From CBDIBC01 sp965276635 (GTDB lineage Bacteria; Actinomycetota; Acidimicrobiia; Acidimicrobiales; Palsa-688), in the NCBI GenBank assembly GCA_965276635.1, contig CBDIBC010000005.1, positions 1,302,001-1,366,000 of the forward strand: DNA of 64,000 nucleotides. The letters are read 5' to 3'. The position numbers were made by a program, and so were the translations under genes. Shown piece by piece: positions 26,122-36,099 of this stretch; within the stretch, counting starts at the first letter, position 1, and every line of letters starts with the position of its first letter. The notes under the pieces are model-generated. The model worked only from the letters and a program-made list of their open reading frames with translations. It was not told where the DNA came from and searched no databases.

Positions 26122-27393
26122 ATGGCGGGACGGTCCTACCCCCGGCTACGCGTCCCCACCCACCCGGCCACCTCGGAGGTCCTTGCCGGCGCGTACCCGT
26201 TCCTCGCCGAGGAAGGACTCGGCTCGGCCGGGATACTGATCCGCCAAGACGCCTGGTCCGGCGCGGCGTTCTGCTTCGACCCGTGGGAGCTGTACAGCCA
26301 AGGAGCGCTCACCAACCCCAACATGTCCCTCGCCGGCCAGATCGGCCGAGGCAAGTCCACCCTCGCCAAGTCCCTCGCGACACGCTGCATCGCGTTCGGG
26401 CGACGGGTGTACGTGCCCGGCGACCCCAAAGGCGAATGGACCGTGGTAGCCCGTGCTCTCGGCGGGACCGCCATCCAACTCGGCGTCGGCACTACCAACC
26501 GGCTCAACCCCCTCGACGAAGGACCACGACCCTCCGGGGTCGACGACGGCGCCTGGCGGGCCCAGGTCGACAACCGACGCACAGGACTGCTCGGCGCTCT
26601 CGGCGAGTCCACCCTCGGGCGTCCCCTCGGGCCGACCGAACGCTCCGCGCTCGACGCCGCCCTCGCCGACGCCCAGACCGGGCCACGGTGCCGATCCTTC
26701 CGATGGTCGTCGACGCTCTCCTCGACCCAGCCCGACCATCGCCGGGCTCCAGCATCGACCAGCTCCGCGCCGACGGCCGGGAAGTCGGCCACGCCCTCGC
26801 CCGGCTCGTGCGTGGTGACCTCGGCGGACTGTTCGACGGGCCCTCCACCGTCGGCTTCGACCCCTCCGCGCCGATGCTCACCCTGGACCTGTCGGCCATC
26901 TCCGGCTCCGACACCCTCATCGGTCTCGTCATGACCTGCGCATCTACGTGGATGGAAGCCGCCCTCGCCGATCCCGGAGGCGGGCAACGACTCGTAGTCT
27001 ACGACGAAGCCTGGCGGCTCCTCGCCCAACCAGCCCTCCTCGCCCGCATGCAGGCCCAATGGAAACTGTCCCGAGCGTGGGGACTCGCCAACCTGATGGT
27101 CGTGCACCGCCTCTCCGACCTCGACGCAGTCGGCGACACAGGCTCACAATCTCGGGGGCTCGCCCAAGGACTCCTCGGCGACACCGCCACCCGTATCCTA
27201 CAACGAGCCCTTCGACGAAGCCCAAGCCGCCGGCAGGCTCCTCGGGCTCACCACCGTCGAAGTCGCCCAACGACCCGAACTCGCCAAAGGCGAGGGCCTG
27301 TGGCGGGTCAACGAGCGCGCCTTCGTCGTCCGTCACCTCTGCACCCCCGGCGAACTCGTCGTGTTCGACACCGACGCCCGAATGAGACATTAG
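26122..27393 (+). pseudogene. VirB4-like conjugation ATPase, frameshifted twice
   Basis: First frame: a VirB4-like N-terminal part, then Walker A in AGQIGRGKSTLAKSLATR and GDPKGEWTVVARALGG. Near 26,682 the sequence moves to another frame (ATVPILPMVVDALLDPA, VRGDLGGLFDGPST, Walker B in RLVVYDEAWRLL, MVVHRLSDLDAVGD). Near 27,195 it moves again (EPFDEAQAAGRLLGLTTVEV, LVVFDTDARMRH) and stops at 27393. The reconstructed protein would be about 420 residues and power substrate transfer. Two indels inactivate it as written. Confidence 0.8.
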
Positions 27394-27464
27394 GCTTAGG
27401 CTGACCGGGAGGCACACCGCCATGCGACCCCGCACCACCGCTAACTGAAGCAAGCGGTTCCCCT

Positions 27465-28190
27465 ATGCGCGAGGGCGGTAGAAGGGCCCTCGACTGGCTC
27501 GAGGAGCCCGCTCAGCTCGTCCGTATACGGGAGCCCAGGTTCTATCGATCGACGCAACGCCTTCTTGGAAGGCGGTCGACGGTGTACCTGCAACGAGACT
27601 GTGCTGCTGGGGTGCGCTTCTTGGCGTGCATGCAGGAAGGGCGGGGTCTCAAACCGTCCGCCCGGGCCGCCGGGGTGGGCAAGGAGACGGGATACCGCTG
27701 GCTACGGGAGTCGTTCGGGGTGCTGCGAGAAGGCGGCCTGAGTGTCGAGGAAGCTCAGGCGTGTTGGGCTACTCCTCACCTCGCGTGGCGCTGTGGGAGC
27801 CGCAGCGAGCGTCACAGATTGCCTACGGCGGCCGTCACCACCTTGCGGTGGCCGCCGAGGTCGAGGAGGCGTTCTGGGATGCCTTCGTTGGCGGGGCCAG
27901 CCTCGAGGCCGCCGGGCGCTCGGCTGGCGTCGCCCGCTCCACGGCCTACCGGGTGGCTGGAGCGACGCTTCGTCGCCCTGAGAGACGAAGGGGTGTCCCG
28001 TCGGGTCGCCGTCGCTCCGCCTACGGCTCCCGGCTCAGGCAAGGGCCTGGGAGGAGGGACGCCGGCGAGCTGTGGCGGCCGCCCGGGCGGAGGCGGCGGC
28101 TGATGCAGGTCGCGTTAGCCGCCGCTGTCGTGGTCAACGCCACCTACGTCGCCCGTGAGCGTGTCTCGGGGGCTCGGCTGGTTGTCTGGG
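27465..28190 (+). pseudogene. Protein with two helix-turn-helix repeats, frameshifted; possibly transposase N-terminus
   Basis: In the first frame, GLKPSARAAGVGKETGYRWL is a helix-turn-helix. After a shift near 27,770 a second one appears (GASLEAAGRSAGVARSTAYR). A third frame continues RFVALRDEGVSRRVA. The paired AA-GV-xxTxYRW pattern resembles the DNA-binding end of IS30-type and related transposases. No DDE domain follows. It separates the secretion module from the opposite-strand cargo and may mark the junction. Confidence 0.45.
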
Positions 28191-28198
28191 CTGGGTCG

Positions 28199-29053
28199 TC
28201 AGTTGGCGAAGGCGTCGCGGAGGAGGCTGTCGGTTAGTTCGGCGATCGTGTCCGCCTCTTCCTCGAGGGCGAAGTGACCGGTGTCGAGCAGCATGACGGT
28301 GGCGTCGGGTACGTCCTTGCGGTATGCCTCGGCGCCAAGGGCGATGAAGAACGGATCGTTCTTGCCCCACGCGGCGAGCAGCTTGGGTTGTCGATGGCGC
28401 AGCCATGCCTGCCAGTCGGGGTAGCGTGGCGGGTTGTTTTGGTAGTCCCAGAGGAGCGCTTTCATGTAGTCGGCGCGGCCGGGCAGGTCGAGCACGAGCT
28501 GGTCGGCAAGCGCCTGCTCGGGGTCGATGTGCTCGACATCGCGTGCGCCGGCCTGCCACTGCATATGGGTGCCGGCGAGGCTGACGAACCCGTCGACGGC
28601 GGCCTGACCGGCGGCGCGGTTCTGCCACCAGTCGCTCAGTGCTGAGACGCCTGGCCCGAACCCGTCGACGTAGGCGTTGCCGTTCTGGGTGATGATTCCC
28701 CGGACCCGCTGGTCGTGCTCGAGCGCTACGCGGAACCCGACCGGTGAGCCGAAATCGAACATGTAGATGGCGTAGTCGCCGATCGCGAGTTCGTTGATCG
28801 CCTTGCCGGTGATCTCGGCCAGGCGGTCGAAGGTCGGCGGCTCGCGCAGCGGGTCGCTGCTACCGAAGCCGGGGTAGTCGATCGCGACGGTGTGCCAGTT
28901 GGGTGACAGCCGGTCAATCAGTCGGATGTAGGAGCGGGTGCTGGACGGGTACCCCGGCAGCAGCACAAGGGTCGGCCGGGCTGGGTCTCCAGATTCACGG
29001 ACGAACACCTTGAGGCCGTCGATGTCGACATGGTGGTGGCGGATAGCTGGCAT
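28199..29053 (-). CDS. Alpha/beta hydrolase, epoxide hydrolase/dehalogenase type
   Basis: Protein of 284 residues. The oxyanion motif is LLPGYPSS (31-38). The nucleophile is Asp100 in MFDFGSPVGF, the acid probably Asp233 in WGKNDPFF, and His260 is in DTGHFALEEE. An Asp nucleophile distinguishes epoxide hydrolases and dehalogenases from esterases. The helical cap domain lies between about 130 and 200. ATG 29053 follows AAGGAA at good distance; the upstream extension lacks family sequence. It is the last gene of the leftward cargo block. Substrate unknown. Confidence 0.85.
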   Translation of the reverse strand: MPAIRHHHVDIDGLKVFVRESGDPARPTLVLLPGYPSSTRSYIRLIDRLSPNWHTVAIDYPGFGSSDPLREPPTFDRLAEITGKAINELAIGDYAIYMFDFGSPVGFRVALEHDQRVRGIITQNGNAYVDGFGPGVSALSDWWQNRAAGQAAVDGFVSLAGTHMQWQAGARDVEHIDPEQALADQLVLDLPGRADYMKALLWDYQNNPPRYPDWQAWLRHRQPKLLAAWGKNDPFFIALGAEAYRKDVPDATVMLLDTGHFALEEEADTIAELTDSLLRDAFAN

Positions 29054-29099
29054 GAGTGTTCCTTTCAGTGTTGTCGGCTGGGGGTGGGCCGGGGCGAGG

Positions 29100-29726
29100 T
29101 CAGAACGCGCTGCCGACATCGGCGGCGCGCTTGAGAGCCACCACCTTGTCGGCGTCGCGGGTTGTGGTCTGCACCGTCGGCTGCCAGCGGATCTCGGTCA
29201 CGTCGGTGAAGCCCGCGTACCGGAGCCAGTCGTTGAAGAACGCCGAATGGAAGTCGGCTCCGTACCCGAGCGATGCTCCGGGCGAGTAGACGCCGCTGGT
29301 GTAGATCACGGCCGCCTTCTTGCCAGTGATCAGGCCGGTGTAGCCGTCCTCGGGTGTGAAGTTGAACAGCCAGCCGGGCTGGCTGATGATGTCGATCCAG
29401 TGCTTCAAGACATAGGGCACGCCCGCGTTCCACATCGGGACCGAGAACAGGTAGGCGTCCGCAGCGTCGAACCGGTCGAACACGGCTCGGGCGGTATCCC
29501 ATTCGCCCTGCTGCTCGGCGGCCGGTTCACCGCCGGTGATGGTGGCCATTTTTGCCCCTGCCGCCAGCCGCCCGAAAGTCGGCAGCGTCTCGTCGAAGAG
29601 GTCCAGGTGCTCGACAGTGACGTCGGGGTGGGCTTGGCGGTACGTGTCGAGGAACGCGTCAGCGAGGGTGAGGCTGTCGCTCGAGGTGCCCCTGGGGCTA
29701 GCGGAGACGTGCAGCAGTGTGGTCAT
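29100..29726 (-). CDS. FMN-dependent NADH:quinone/azo reductase (AzoR-like)
   Basis: Flavodoxin-like protein of 208 residues. The FMN phosphate loop is SASPRGTSSDS near residue 7, the isoalloxazine-contact motif is SVPMWNAGVPYVLKHWID, and YTSGVYSPG follows. The family reduces azo dyes and quinones by two electrons and protects against quinone stress. ATG 29726 is preceded by AAGGGA. The downstream hydrolase begins 46 bases later in the same direction, so they are likely cotranscribed. Confidence 0.88.
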   Translation of the reverse strand: MTTLLHVSASPRGTSSDSLTLADAFLDTYRQAHPDVTVEHLDLFDETLPTFGRLAAGAKMATITGGEPAAEQQGEWDTARAVFDRFDAADAYLFSVPMWNAGVPYVLKHWIDIISQPGWLFNFTPEDGYTGLITGKKAAVIYTSGVYSPGASLGYGADFHSAFFNDWLRYAGFTDVTEIRWQPTVQTTTRDADKVVALKRAADVGSAF

Positions 29727-30370
29727 CGGTGAGTCCCTTCGTTGAGTTTGAGATAACCGGTATCGCATTGATTGTTGGTTAGGCCAGGGCGGTCGCTATC
29801 CAGGCTCGGGCCTGGTGGCGTCCGGCAGGGCCAAGCAGTGCCGCAGGTGATCCACGACAGGCCCGGGAACGTGATCCCGACTGGGGAAGTAGCCCGGTCC
29901 AGAGCGGGCCAGGTAAGCGTCTAGGTCCGAGACGCGCCAAGCGGGCGCGCGATGAACAGGGCAAGACACGAGCGGACATCTCGGAGCGCAGGTGGTCGAC
30001 CCCATCGCCCGAGACCCCGGTCGTACGGTGGCGGATCCGGGTGTCGTTCCTCGTTCAGAATCCTTTTCTGAGATGCGTGCTAATGAAGCCGACCGTCGCT
30101 CGCTTCGAGGCCGGGAGCCACTAGCTCGTCGTCAAATGACATCTTGCGGCTCGCGCTCCGTAACGCTGGTGTCTGGGTGATTAGTGAACCCACCGTGATG
30201 TGGTCTTACTTACTTGCGCACCAAAGTTTTGGGAGAACGCCGCACGGGGCGCTCGCAAGTACGATCAGGACGGTGGAGTCGGTGGCTGCGGACGGATCTC
30301 ACGTGGCGTCGATTGATCCCACGTCCGACGCTGGGCGGATGGACTACGCGGCGACGCCCCTAGACACCAA
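29727..30370. other. Gene-poor stretch in the cargo block
   Basis: No intact gene is supported. On the minus strand near 29,800-29,990 a short frame reads SDLDAYLARSGPGYFPSRDH and then VVDHLRHCLALPDA, which has protein character but no start and no recognised family, so it may be a gene remnant. The right part leads into a decayed sigma-factor copy on the plus strand. Confidence 0.4.
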
Positions 30371-30545
30371 CGGGCCGTTTCCGAGCTACACGCGTTGCTG
30401 GTCCGAATCGCCGACCAAGAGGTCGACCGCAGACGGGACCTGCTCGGGTTACGCGGGGCCCCGAGCTCGATGACCTCGCCATCGGGCCGCTGACGACGCT
30501 CCGATGGCGGCGATCATGGACAGCCTCGACACTTTCCGTGGCGCA
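30371..30545 (+). pseudogene. Relic of a sigma factor related to the intact one at 36.8-37.5 kb
   Basis: In successive frames the plus strand gives AVSELHALLVRIADQEVDRR, ELDDLA and RAADDAPMAAIMDSLDTF-RGA. The intact sigma factor has TIAALHALLLRVARHEVHRR, EVDDLA and QAADDALMTITSKIGEFRGA in the same order and spacing. At least two indels and a stop after RGA destroy it, and region 4 is missing. Orientation is opposite to the intact copy, so this is a separate decayed gene, not a tandem duplicate. Confidence 0.65.
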
Positions 30546-30834
30546 TAGCCATGTCGCCGTGCGCCGCCGCAATCGCTCCACTCAGGCGGCCCCCGCCGAC
30601 CTGCAGAATGCCAACGCCTACGAGGCCGGCATGGATTGCTTCACCTGAACCACGACGGCCTCTGGGTCCGAGGCGGAACCTAGGCCCAAATGCTGGCGTG
30701 GCCTGCGGAGCCGGTAGAATGATCCGTTCCTCGACGACGTCCCGGACCGCTTGGACGACGGATCGATCAGCTTTACGATCGCGTACTCGTCGGGGGTGGT
30801 CTTTGAGCTGGCTCTCGAGCTTTGTGCGGTAGCC
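30546..30834. other. No supported gene
   Basis: Between the sigma relic and the MOSC fusion gene I see no start with family sequence behind it. Short open frames here do not resemble known proteins. The stretch probably holds the end of the decayed gene and the 3' region of the MOSC fusion gene. Confidence 0.35.
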
Positions 30835-32601
30835 TCACAGCTCAAGAGCGAGGTCAGATCTCGGTGCAGCACAGCACAGCAAGACTCGGTGATCGCCCGG
30901 CGCTTCCAGCGGCGCGGTGACGTAGTCGACCGTCCCGCTCAGAAGCTCGCTCTCACAGGCGTGGCAGACCCCATTGCGACAGCCAAAGCCGGCAGGAACG
31001 TCCCACGCCTCGGCTAACTCGAGCAGATTGCCGTGGTCAGGATCCCATCGCACGGTCAAATTGCTGCGACTGAAGCTGACCATGGGACCCGTCCCGCGGT
31101 CAGGATGCGCAGCTTGCCGGCGCGTCATCCCGGGAGGCAGCTTGATCGAACGCGCGCCAAAGATCTCCATCGAGATCTGCTCAGGCGGGGTGCCTTGGGC
31201 CGCGATCGCGGAAGAGAGCGTCTTCATGAACGCGTCGGGGCCGCACAGGTAGTAGTCCGCGTCAACTGGGACCCCCGCTTGGCGCAGGCTTCGCCTCGAG
31301 ATGCGCCCCACGGTGTCGAAGTACGGGCTGTCTGTTTCCACCATATCGGGACTGCTGTAACTGACCAGTCGATGCGAGCGCGGGAGCGCTCGCAACAGGC
31401 CATCCACGTCCGCACCGAACGCGTGCGCCGCGCGATTACGAGCTCCGTGTACCCACCAAATCTCCCGGTGATCCACGCGCTTGACGAGCGCCTGCAACAT
31501 CGCCAGCACCGGAGTCGCTCCGACCCCCGCACTCAACAGCACGACCGGACGCTGACCGTCGCGAAGCACGAAGCTGCCCCGAGGGGCAGCCGCCGCAACG
31601 ATGTCGCCCACATGAACGCGCTGGTGCAGGTAGCCGCTGCCGGCACCGTCGCGAACGAGGCGAACGCTGATTCGATATCCCTCTTCGCCCGCCACGCTCG
31701 ACATCGAGTAACTGCGGATCACTGGCGGTCCGCTCTCACCGTCCGGTTGCAGACGAAGGGTCAGGTACTGGCCGGCCACACTGCTTGGTGTCGGTCCCTG
31801 CTCATTCAGCGGTCTGAGAACAAAGGAGATAATGCTGTCGCTCTCGCTCTGGACACCAGCCACGCGCAGCGGCTCGAAGCCTGCCCACGCGCCGGGTTGG
31901 GCGGCCGGTTTGGCGGCCATTGTCTCAAACGACGCCCGCCAGCCCGTGCTGAGCGCAGGTATCCGCAAAGCGCGCTGGAGCGTCTGAGTCGACTTGCGCG
32001 GGAGATAGAGCAGCGCGTCGAGGTCGGCAACGCTGACCTGCTCAGGGCCCACAGCGAGTCGCTCGACGACTTGGCCGCTTTGCACCCTGCCCTCGGTCAG
32101 GACGCGAAAGTAGAAGCCGGGGCGATGGTGAGCGACAAGCAGAGACGGCATGTCTGGCTCGTTCATTCGGATCCCGATGCGAAAGCACGTGACTCGAGGT
32201 TGCGTGACCTCGAAGATCGCCTCGCCGACTCGGTAGCGATCACCGATGCAGACCTCGTCATCACTCAGGCCATCGACGGTGAAGTTCTCGCCGAACTGGC
32301 CGTACTCGAAGTCATCGCGTCGGAGATACTCCGCCCAATATCTGTAGGAGTCCAGTTGGTAGACGAACACAGCGCGATGCTCGCCCCCGTGACCGATCTT
32401 GTCGGCCTGGTCATCCCCGTCGACATTGCCGTGACGGACCATGACCGGGCCCGTCACAGGGTTCTTCCACACCGCTGTGCGAACGGTCCGTCCCTCCCAT
32501 TGAACATCGCGCGGTCGTCCGACGTTGACCGAGACCAGCCGGCCAACCACGACCGCATCCTCGCCGGGTGACACATCATCAGAAGGCCTGAGTCCAGTCA
32601 T
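30835..32601 (-). CDS. MOSC domain / ferredoxin reductase / 2Fe-2S ferredoxin fusion protein
   Basis: Protein of 588 residues in three parts. Residues 20-190 are a YiiM-type MOSC domain (KIGHGGEHRAVFVYQLDSYR, conserved Cys in QPRVTCFRIGIRM), likely a molybdenum-cofactor or sulfur carrier. Residues 245-480 are a ferredoxin-NADP-reductase-type module with the FAD motif RSYSMSS and the nucleotide motif LLSAGVGATPVLAMLQAL. The last 80 residues are a plant-type 2Fe-2S domain (GCRNGVCHACESELL, then LCCA). It could pass electrons from NAD(P)H through FAD and Fe-S to a Mo-dependent or N-hydroxyl substrate site. Fully open, unlike most nearby mobility genes. Confidence 0.88.
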   Translation of the reverse strand: MTGLRPSDDVSPGEDAVVVGRLVSVNVGRPRDVQWEGRTVRTAVWKNPVTGPVMVRHGNVDGDDQADKIGHGGEHRAVFVYQLDSYRYWAEYLRRDDFEYGQFGENFTVDGLSDDEVCIGDRYRVGEAIFEVTQPRVTCFRIGIRMNEPDMPSLLVAHHRPGFYFRVLTEGRVQSGQVVERLAVGPEQVSVADLDALLYLPRKSTQTLQRALRIPALSTGWRASFETMAAKPAAQPGAWAGFEPLRVAGVQSESDSIISFVLRPLNEQGPTPSSVAGQYLTLRLQPDGESGPPVIRSYSMSSVAGEEGYRISVRLVRDGAGSGYLHQRVHVGDIVAAAAPRGSFVLRDGQRPVVLLSAGVGATPVLAMLQALVKRVDHREIWWVHGARNRAAHAFGADVDGLLRALPRSHRLVSYSSPDMVETDSPYFDTVGRISRRSLRQAGVPVDADYYLCGPDAFMKTLSSAIAAQGTPPEQISMEIFGARSIKLPPGMTRRQAAHPDRGTGPMVSFSRSNLTVRWDPDHGNLLELAEAWDVPAGFGCRNGVCHACESELLSGTVDYVTAPLEAPGDHRVLLCCAAPRSDLALEL

Positions 32602-32859
32602 GTGAGCCTGCTCAGTGTCGGGCTCGCATGACCCCGCCCGCCTTGAGGTCCGTTCCGCAGCCGCTTCGCACGACGGCCGGGAAGCCGGAGCCGTTGACCG
32701 CGTGTGTCATGGAGACCCGTCGGCTTCGGATGACGCTCGAATGCGTCAAGCTCAAGGAGCAGAGAGGAATCGCCGGTTGGGCCGGCGGTAGCCGCGGGCT
32801 GGGCGCCACAGCGCTGAGATGCGGAATGGCGTGGCCCTGCTCAGTCGATGCCCGACTCA

Positions 32860-33759
32860 TCATGCCGAGGCGCTGATCGGCCCTAGCGACTCAGGGAGCG
32901 CCTCTGCCCCAGCCTCGTCGGTGGTCAAGTTCCGGTCAGGCCCGTGGGAGACGACGTGTTGACCGGGCTCGGGCTCAAGGCGCTGACCGTCAATGGTCAC
33001 CGCCAGCTTGTCCGGCTCAAACGACACGTAGCCGTCAATTCGGTTGACCTCCCGGTAGGGCTGCAGATATATCCAGGCCGCTTGGTGGGCGTCACCCACG
33101 TCGTAGTAGCTGCAGATCCCCTTGAACGGGCAGAACGTCTTCCGCTGGACGGAGGTGAGCAGCCCGTTCGCTATATCGCCGCGCGGCACATACCAGCGGG
33201 GAGCGAAGCCCGACTCGTACAGCACGATGGCGCGGTCGGTTTCAACAAGCTCCGCCCCGTCGCTGCTCACCGCCACGTGGCGGGCACTCTGACGAATGTC
33301 GATGCGGTGATACGAGTCAGCCGCGTGCCCGACGATCCGCTCGGCTTCTTCATAGAAACTGTCCATTGCACGCCACGCGAACGCGACGTGGTTCTCGAGC
33401 AAACGAGCAAAAGGCGGAAGCCCTGTGAGCTCCCACGCGCCGCCCGGCGCACTCCTGTCCCCGCCCCTCACCTCGAACCAGGTCATCTCACCCAGGTCCG
33501 GGTGATCGGTGCGTTTATCGGTGGCGACCAGGACGCCCCGCAGGATCGAACTCTTGGGGAAGTACGCCACGGGATAGCGCGCAGGCTCGTGGAGCACGAT
33601 CGCATCGTCGCTCTCGGCGATCGACTGCCCTCCGAACATCACTCCCATCCGACGACGTAGTGGCTCTGCATATAGCAGCCGCGCGGGAAGCGGTTCCGGG
33701 ACCAAAAACGTACCGATCGCCCCCGGCGCCAGCGGGCCTTGCTGCCATGCCAAACCCAT
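32860..33759 (-). CDS. Protein with two DUF427 domains
   Basis: Protein of 299 residues. The two halves share the DUF427 pattern: first GQSIAESDDAIVLHEPARYP with YFPKSSI, second GAELVETDRAIVLYESGFAP with WYVPRGDI. The second half continues KTFCPFKGICSYYDV, typical of the family. The fold is a small beta barrel of unknown function. The preceding gene in the same direction is an SDR and the following one is the MOSC fusion. A role in the oxidoreductive cargo set is inferred only from position. Confidence 0.85.
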   Translation of the reverse strand: MGLAWQQGPLAPGAIGTFLVPEPLPARLLYAEPLRRRMGVMFGGQSIAESDDAIVLHEPARYPVAYFPKSSILRGVLVATDKRTDHPDLGEMTWFEVRGGDRSAPGGAWELTGLPPFARLLENHVAFAWRAMDSFYEEAERIVGHAADSYHRIDIRQSARHVAVSSDGAELVETDRAIVLYESGFAPRWYVPRGDIANGLLTSVQRKTFCPFKGICSYYDVGDAHQAAWIYLQPYREVNRIDGYVSFEPDKLAVTIDGQRLEPEPGQHVVSHGPDRNLTTDEAGAEALPESLGPISASA

Positions 33760-33912
33760 AATGAGTCCTTTCCTTTCGAAGTGCTTGTCGATCCGCGATC
33801 AAGAGGATCTCGCCCAAACACCGACTTGCTCGAGCGCACGCAGGGACGGGCTATGGAGCCCCAGTCCAACGCCCGCTGGCTCACTTCGGCGCGATGGTAC
33901 GCGAGATCTCGG

Positions 33913-34791
33913 TCATGCGCGCGAGGCTTCCTGGCGAGTGGTGAGATCAGTCGATACGTCCCAGAGTCGGCTCGCACGGCTTCGGCTTCGGCTTCGGCTT
34001 CCATGAAAACTGGGCACTCGATGGCCGAGCATGAAGTGTCGACCGGTCGTGCGGGACAGATTTTCGTCGAGTGCAGCGCGAGCGACCCAGCGCGCGGCCC
34101 TGGCGGGACGGATCATCAGCGGTCGGGCGAGCTTGAACAGGAGCGGGACATCCTTGGCGCTCGTCAGGTCGGTGCGGACTAGGAACGGGTCGATCACGTT
34201 GGCGTTGACGCCGCTGCCGGAATCTCGCTCGCGTCGTGCGAGTTCGAGCGTGTACATCGCAAGCGCCTTCTTCGATTGGGAGTACGCTCGCAGCCCGCCG
34301 AAATGATGCTCACGCTGGAGGTCGTTGAACCGGAGGCGGCCGATCGGCTCGACCGCAGCTGTCAAAGACAGGACGCGCGAGGGCGTCGAGGCCCGCAGGA
34401 GCGGCAACAACGCGTTGGTGAGAGCGAATGGTGCGAGGTAGTTCACGGCGAATGTCCGTTCGAAACCGTCCACCGTCTGTTTACGCTCGGTGGTGACAAT
34501 GCCCGCGTTGTTGATCAGCACGTCGACGCGGTCGACCCGCTGACCGATCGTCTCCGCCAGCCCGCGGACCTCCTCCAGCGACGCGAGGTTGGCCCCGAGG
34601 AATGTGGCATGGCCGTCTGCGCCCTCGGTCTCATTGAGCGCTCGCTCGGCCCGCTTGCCTTTTTCCGGGTCGGACCCAACGATGTAGACGTCGCCTCCGG
34701 CGGCGACCATTAGCCGAGCTGTCTCGAGGCCGACCCCGGAGGTGCCGCCTGTGATGACTATGTGCTTGCCGGATGCGGATTGGTCTGGCAT
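33913..34791 (-). CDS. Short-chain dehydrogenase/reductase
   Basis: Classical SDR of 292 residues: TGGTSGVG at 14-21 binds the cofactor dinucleotide, NNAG follows, and the active-site YSQSK gives Tyr and Lys. The overall pattern (VNYLAPFALTNALLPLL, VIDPFLVRTDL) is close to retinol-dehydrogenase-like SDRs, which act on alcohols or carbonyls with NADP(H). The C-terminus carries a short Ser-Arg repeat and may be partly read-through. Same strand and block as the hydrolases. Confidence 0.85.
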   Translation of the reverse strand: MPDQSASGKHIVITGGTSGVGLETARLMVAAGGDVYIVGSDPEKGKRAERALNETEGADGHATFLGANLASLEEVRGLAETIGQRVDRVDVLINNAGIVTTERKQTVDGFERTFAVNYLAPFALTNALLPLLRASTPSRVLSLTAAVEPIGRLRFNDLQREHHFGGLRAYSQSKKALAMYTLELARRERDSGSGVNANVIDPFLVRTDLTSAKDVPLLFKLARPLMIRPARAARWVARAALDENLSRTTGRHFMLGHRVPSFHGSRSRSRSRASRLWDVSTDLTTRQEASRA

Positions 34792-35212
34792 GGGTCTCCT
34801 TCTATGCGTCAGCGAAAGGTCTGACGCACTCGAGCGGTTTGATCAGGACGTGAGGCTGGTCGTGCGATCCAGCGAGCAGGTGTGCTCATCGAATCGTCGG
34901 CCTTTCCTTCGCCAGCCCATTAGTAACCTCTCGCAACCCGTTCTTACTTCTCAAACCGTGGTGTGGCTCGGAGCCCCCCGCATCGCGAGCACGACGGCGA
35001 TGCCGCGGTGGGAGTCGTGTCCAGGTTGCGTCGGACGCCGCTGCTTGCTCTACGCGGGGACGAGCCGCCGTCTGCCGGTGAGACTGCGGCCCATCCGTTC
35101 GGCTCGACCGAGCCGCGAAGCGTACGTAGGCAAAGAGCAGGAACTGCCGATGGGCTTCCGCTTGTACTCGCTGAGCATCGGTTGCCGCTGCTCGGGCTGG
35201 CACGGTCGCGCC
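34792..35212. other. Intergenic, no supported gene
   Basis: About 420 bases between the SDR and the second hydrolase. No frame on either strand shows a family pattern or a convincing start. It probably contains the promoter region of the SDR gene and perhaps remnants. Confidence 0.4.
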
Positions 35213-36085
35213 CTATGTCGCGGGGGAGCTGCCGAGCTTGGTGGCGAGGAAGTTGCGTGTGAGGTCTGCGATCTGGTCGGCTTGGTCTTCGAGGGCGAAG
35301 TGGCCGCCGTCGAGCAGATGCACCTCTGCGCCGGGCACGTCGCGCTTGTAGGCCGCGGCCTCGTCGGCCTCGAAGGACGGATCGTAGCGACCCCAGGTCA
35401 CCAGCAGCGGCGGTTGGTGAGCCCGGAGCCACTGCTGCCATGCGGGGTAGCTCGCGACGTTCGTTTGGTAATCGAAGAACAGGTCGGTCTGGATGTCGGC
35501 TTGGCCGGGGCGGTGCAGGAACGCGAGCTCATCGGTCCAGTGATCCGGGTCGTAGTTCTCTGGCGTAGGGCTCGATCCGATGTGACGCTGGCGGGTTGCG
35601 GCGGGCGAGAAGAAGTTCTCGCGCAGCGTCGTCTCGTGTTCGGCGCGGTGGGCCCAGAATTGGCGGCGGGCCTCCCACAGCGGCCCGAGCCCGTCTTCGT
35701 GGGCGACGGCGTTCTGCACGATGAGCGCTTGGACTCGATCGGGGTGGGCCAGGGCCAGCCTGAACCCGATCGGTCCGCCGTAGTCCTGCAGAAACAGGAC
35801 GTAGCGGGTGAGGCCGAGCTTGGCGGTGAAGCCGTCGATGACCTCGGCGAGGTGATCGAAGGTGTAGGCGAAGACCGCGGGGTCTGGCGTGTCGCTGTGC
35901 CCGAACCCGGGGTAGTCCGGTGCGACCAGGTGGAAGGCGTCCCCCAGCCGGGTGAGGAGCGGTTCCCACATGCGTGAGGAGGACGGGAAGCCGTGCAGCA
36001 GCAGGATGGTCGGTGCGTTGGCGGGGCCCGCCTCGCGGTAGAAGATCTCGATTCCATCGACCTCAACCGTGCGATACATCGTCAT
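35213..36085 (-). CDS. Alpha/beta hydrolase, epoxide hydrolase/dehalogenase type (second copy)
   Basis: Protein of 290 residues, paralogous in layout to the one at 28.2-29.1 kb. It has the oxyanion motif LLLHGFPSSSRMW, nucleophile Asp101 in FLQDYGGPIGF, acid Asp235 in WGRYDPSF, and His262 in DGGHFALEDQ. Spacing of the three residues is nearly identical in both proteins, but overall identity is moderate, so they are old paralogues or were acquired separately. An Asp nucleophile indicates epoxide hydrolase or haloalkane/haloacid dehalogenase chemistry. A third, broken copy lies immediately upstream. Confidence 0.86.
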   Translation of the reverse strand: MTMYRTVEVDGIEIFYREAGPANAPTILLLHGFPSSSRMWEPLLTRLGDAFHLVAPDYPGFGHSDTPDPAVFAYTFDHLAEVIDGFTAKLGLTRYVLFLQDYGGPIGFRLALAHPDRVQALIVQNAVAHEDGLGPLWEARRQFWAHRAEHETTLRENFFSPAATRQRHIGSSPTPENYDPDHWTDELAFLHRPGQADIQTDLFFDYQTNVASYPAWQQWLRAHQPPLLVTWGRYDPSFEADEAAAYKRDVPGAEVHLLDGGHFALEDQADQIADLTRNFLATKLGSSPAT

Positions 36086-36099
36086 CTGGGCTCACCTTC

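Noticed and set aside
32612..32863. Small minus-strand open frame between the MOSC fusion and DUF427 genes
   Set aside because: 83 codons, no ribosome-binding site and no recognisable sequence.
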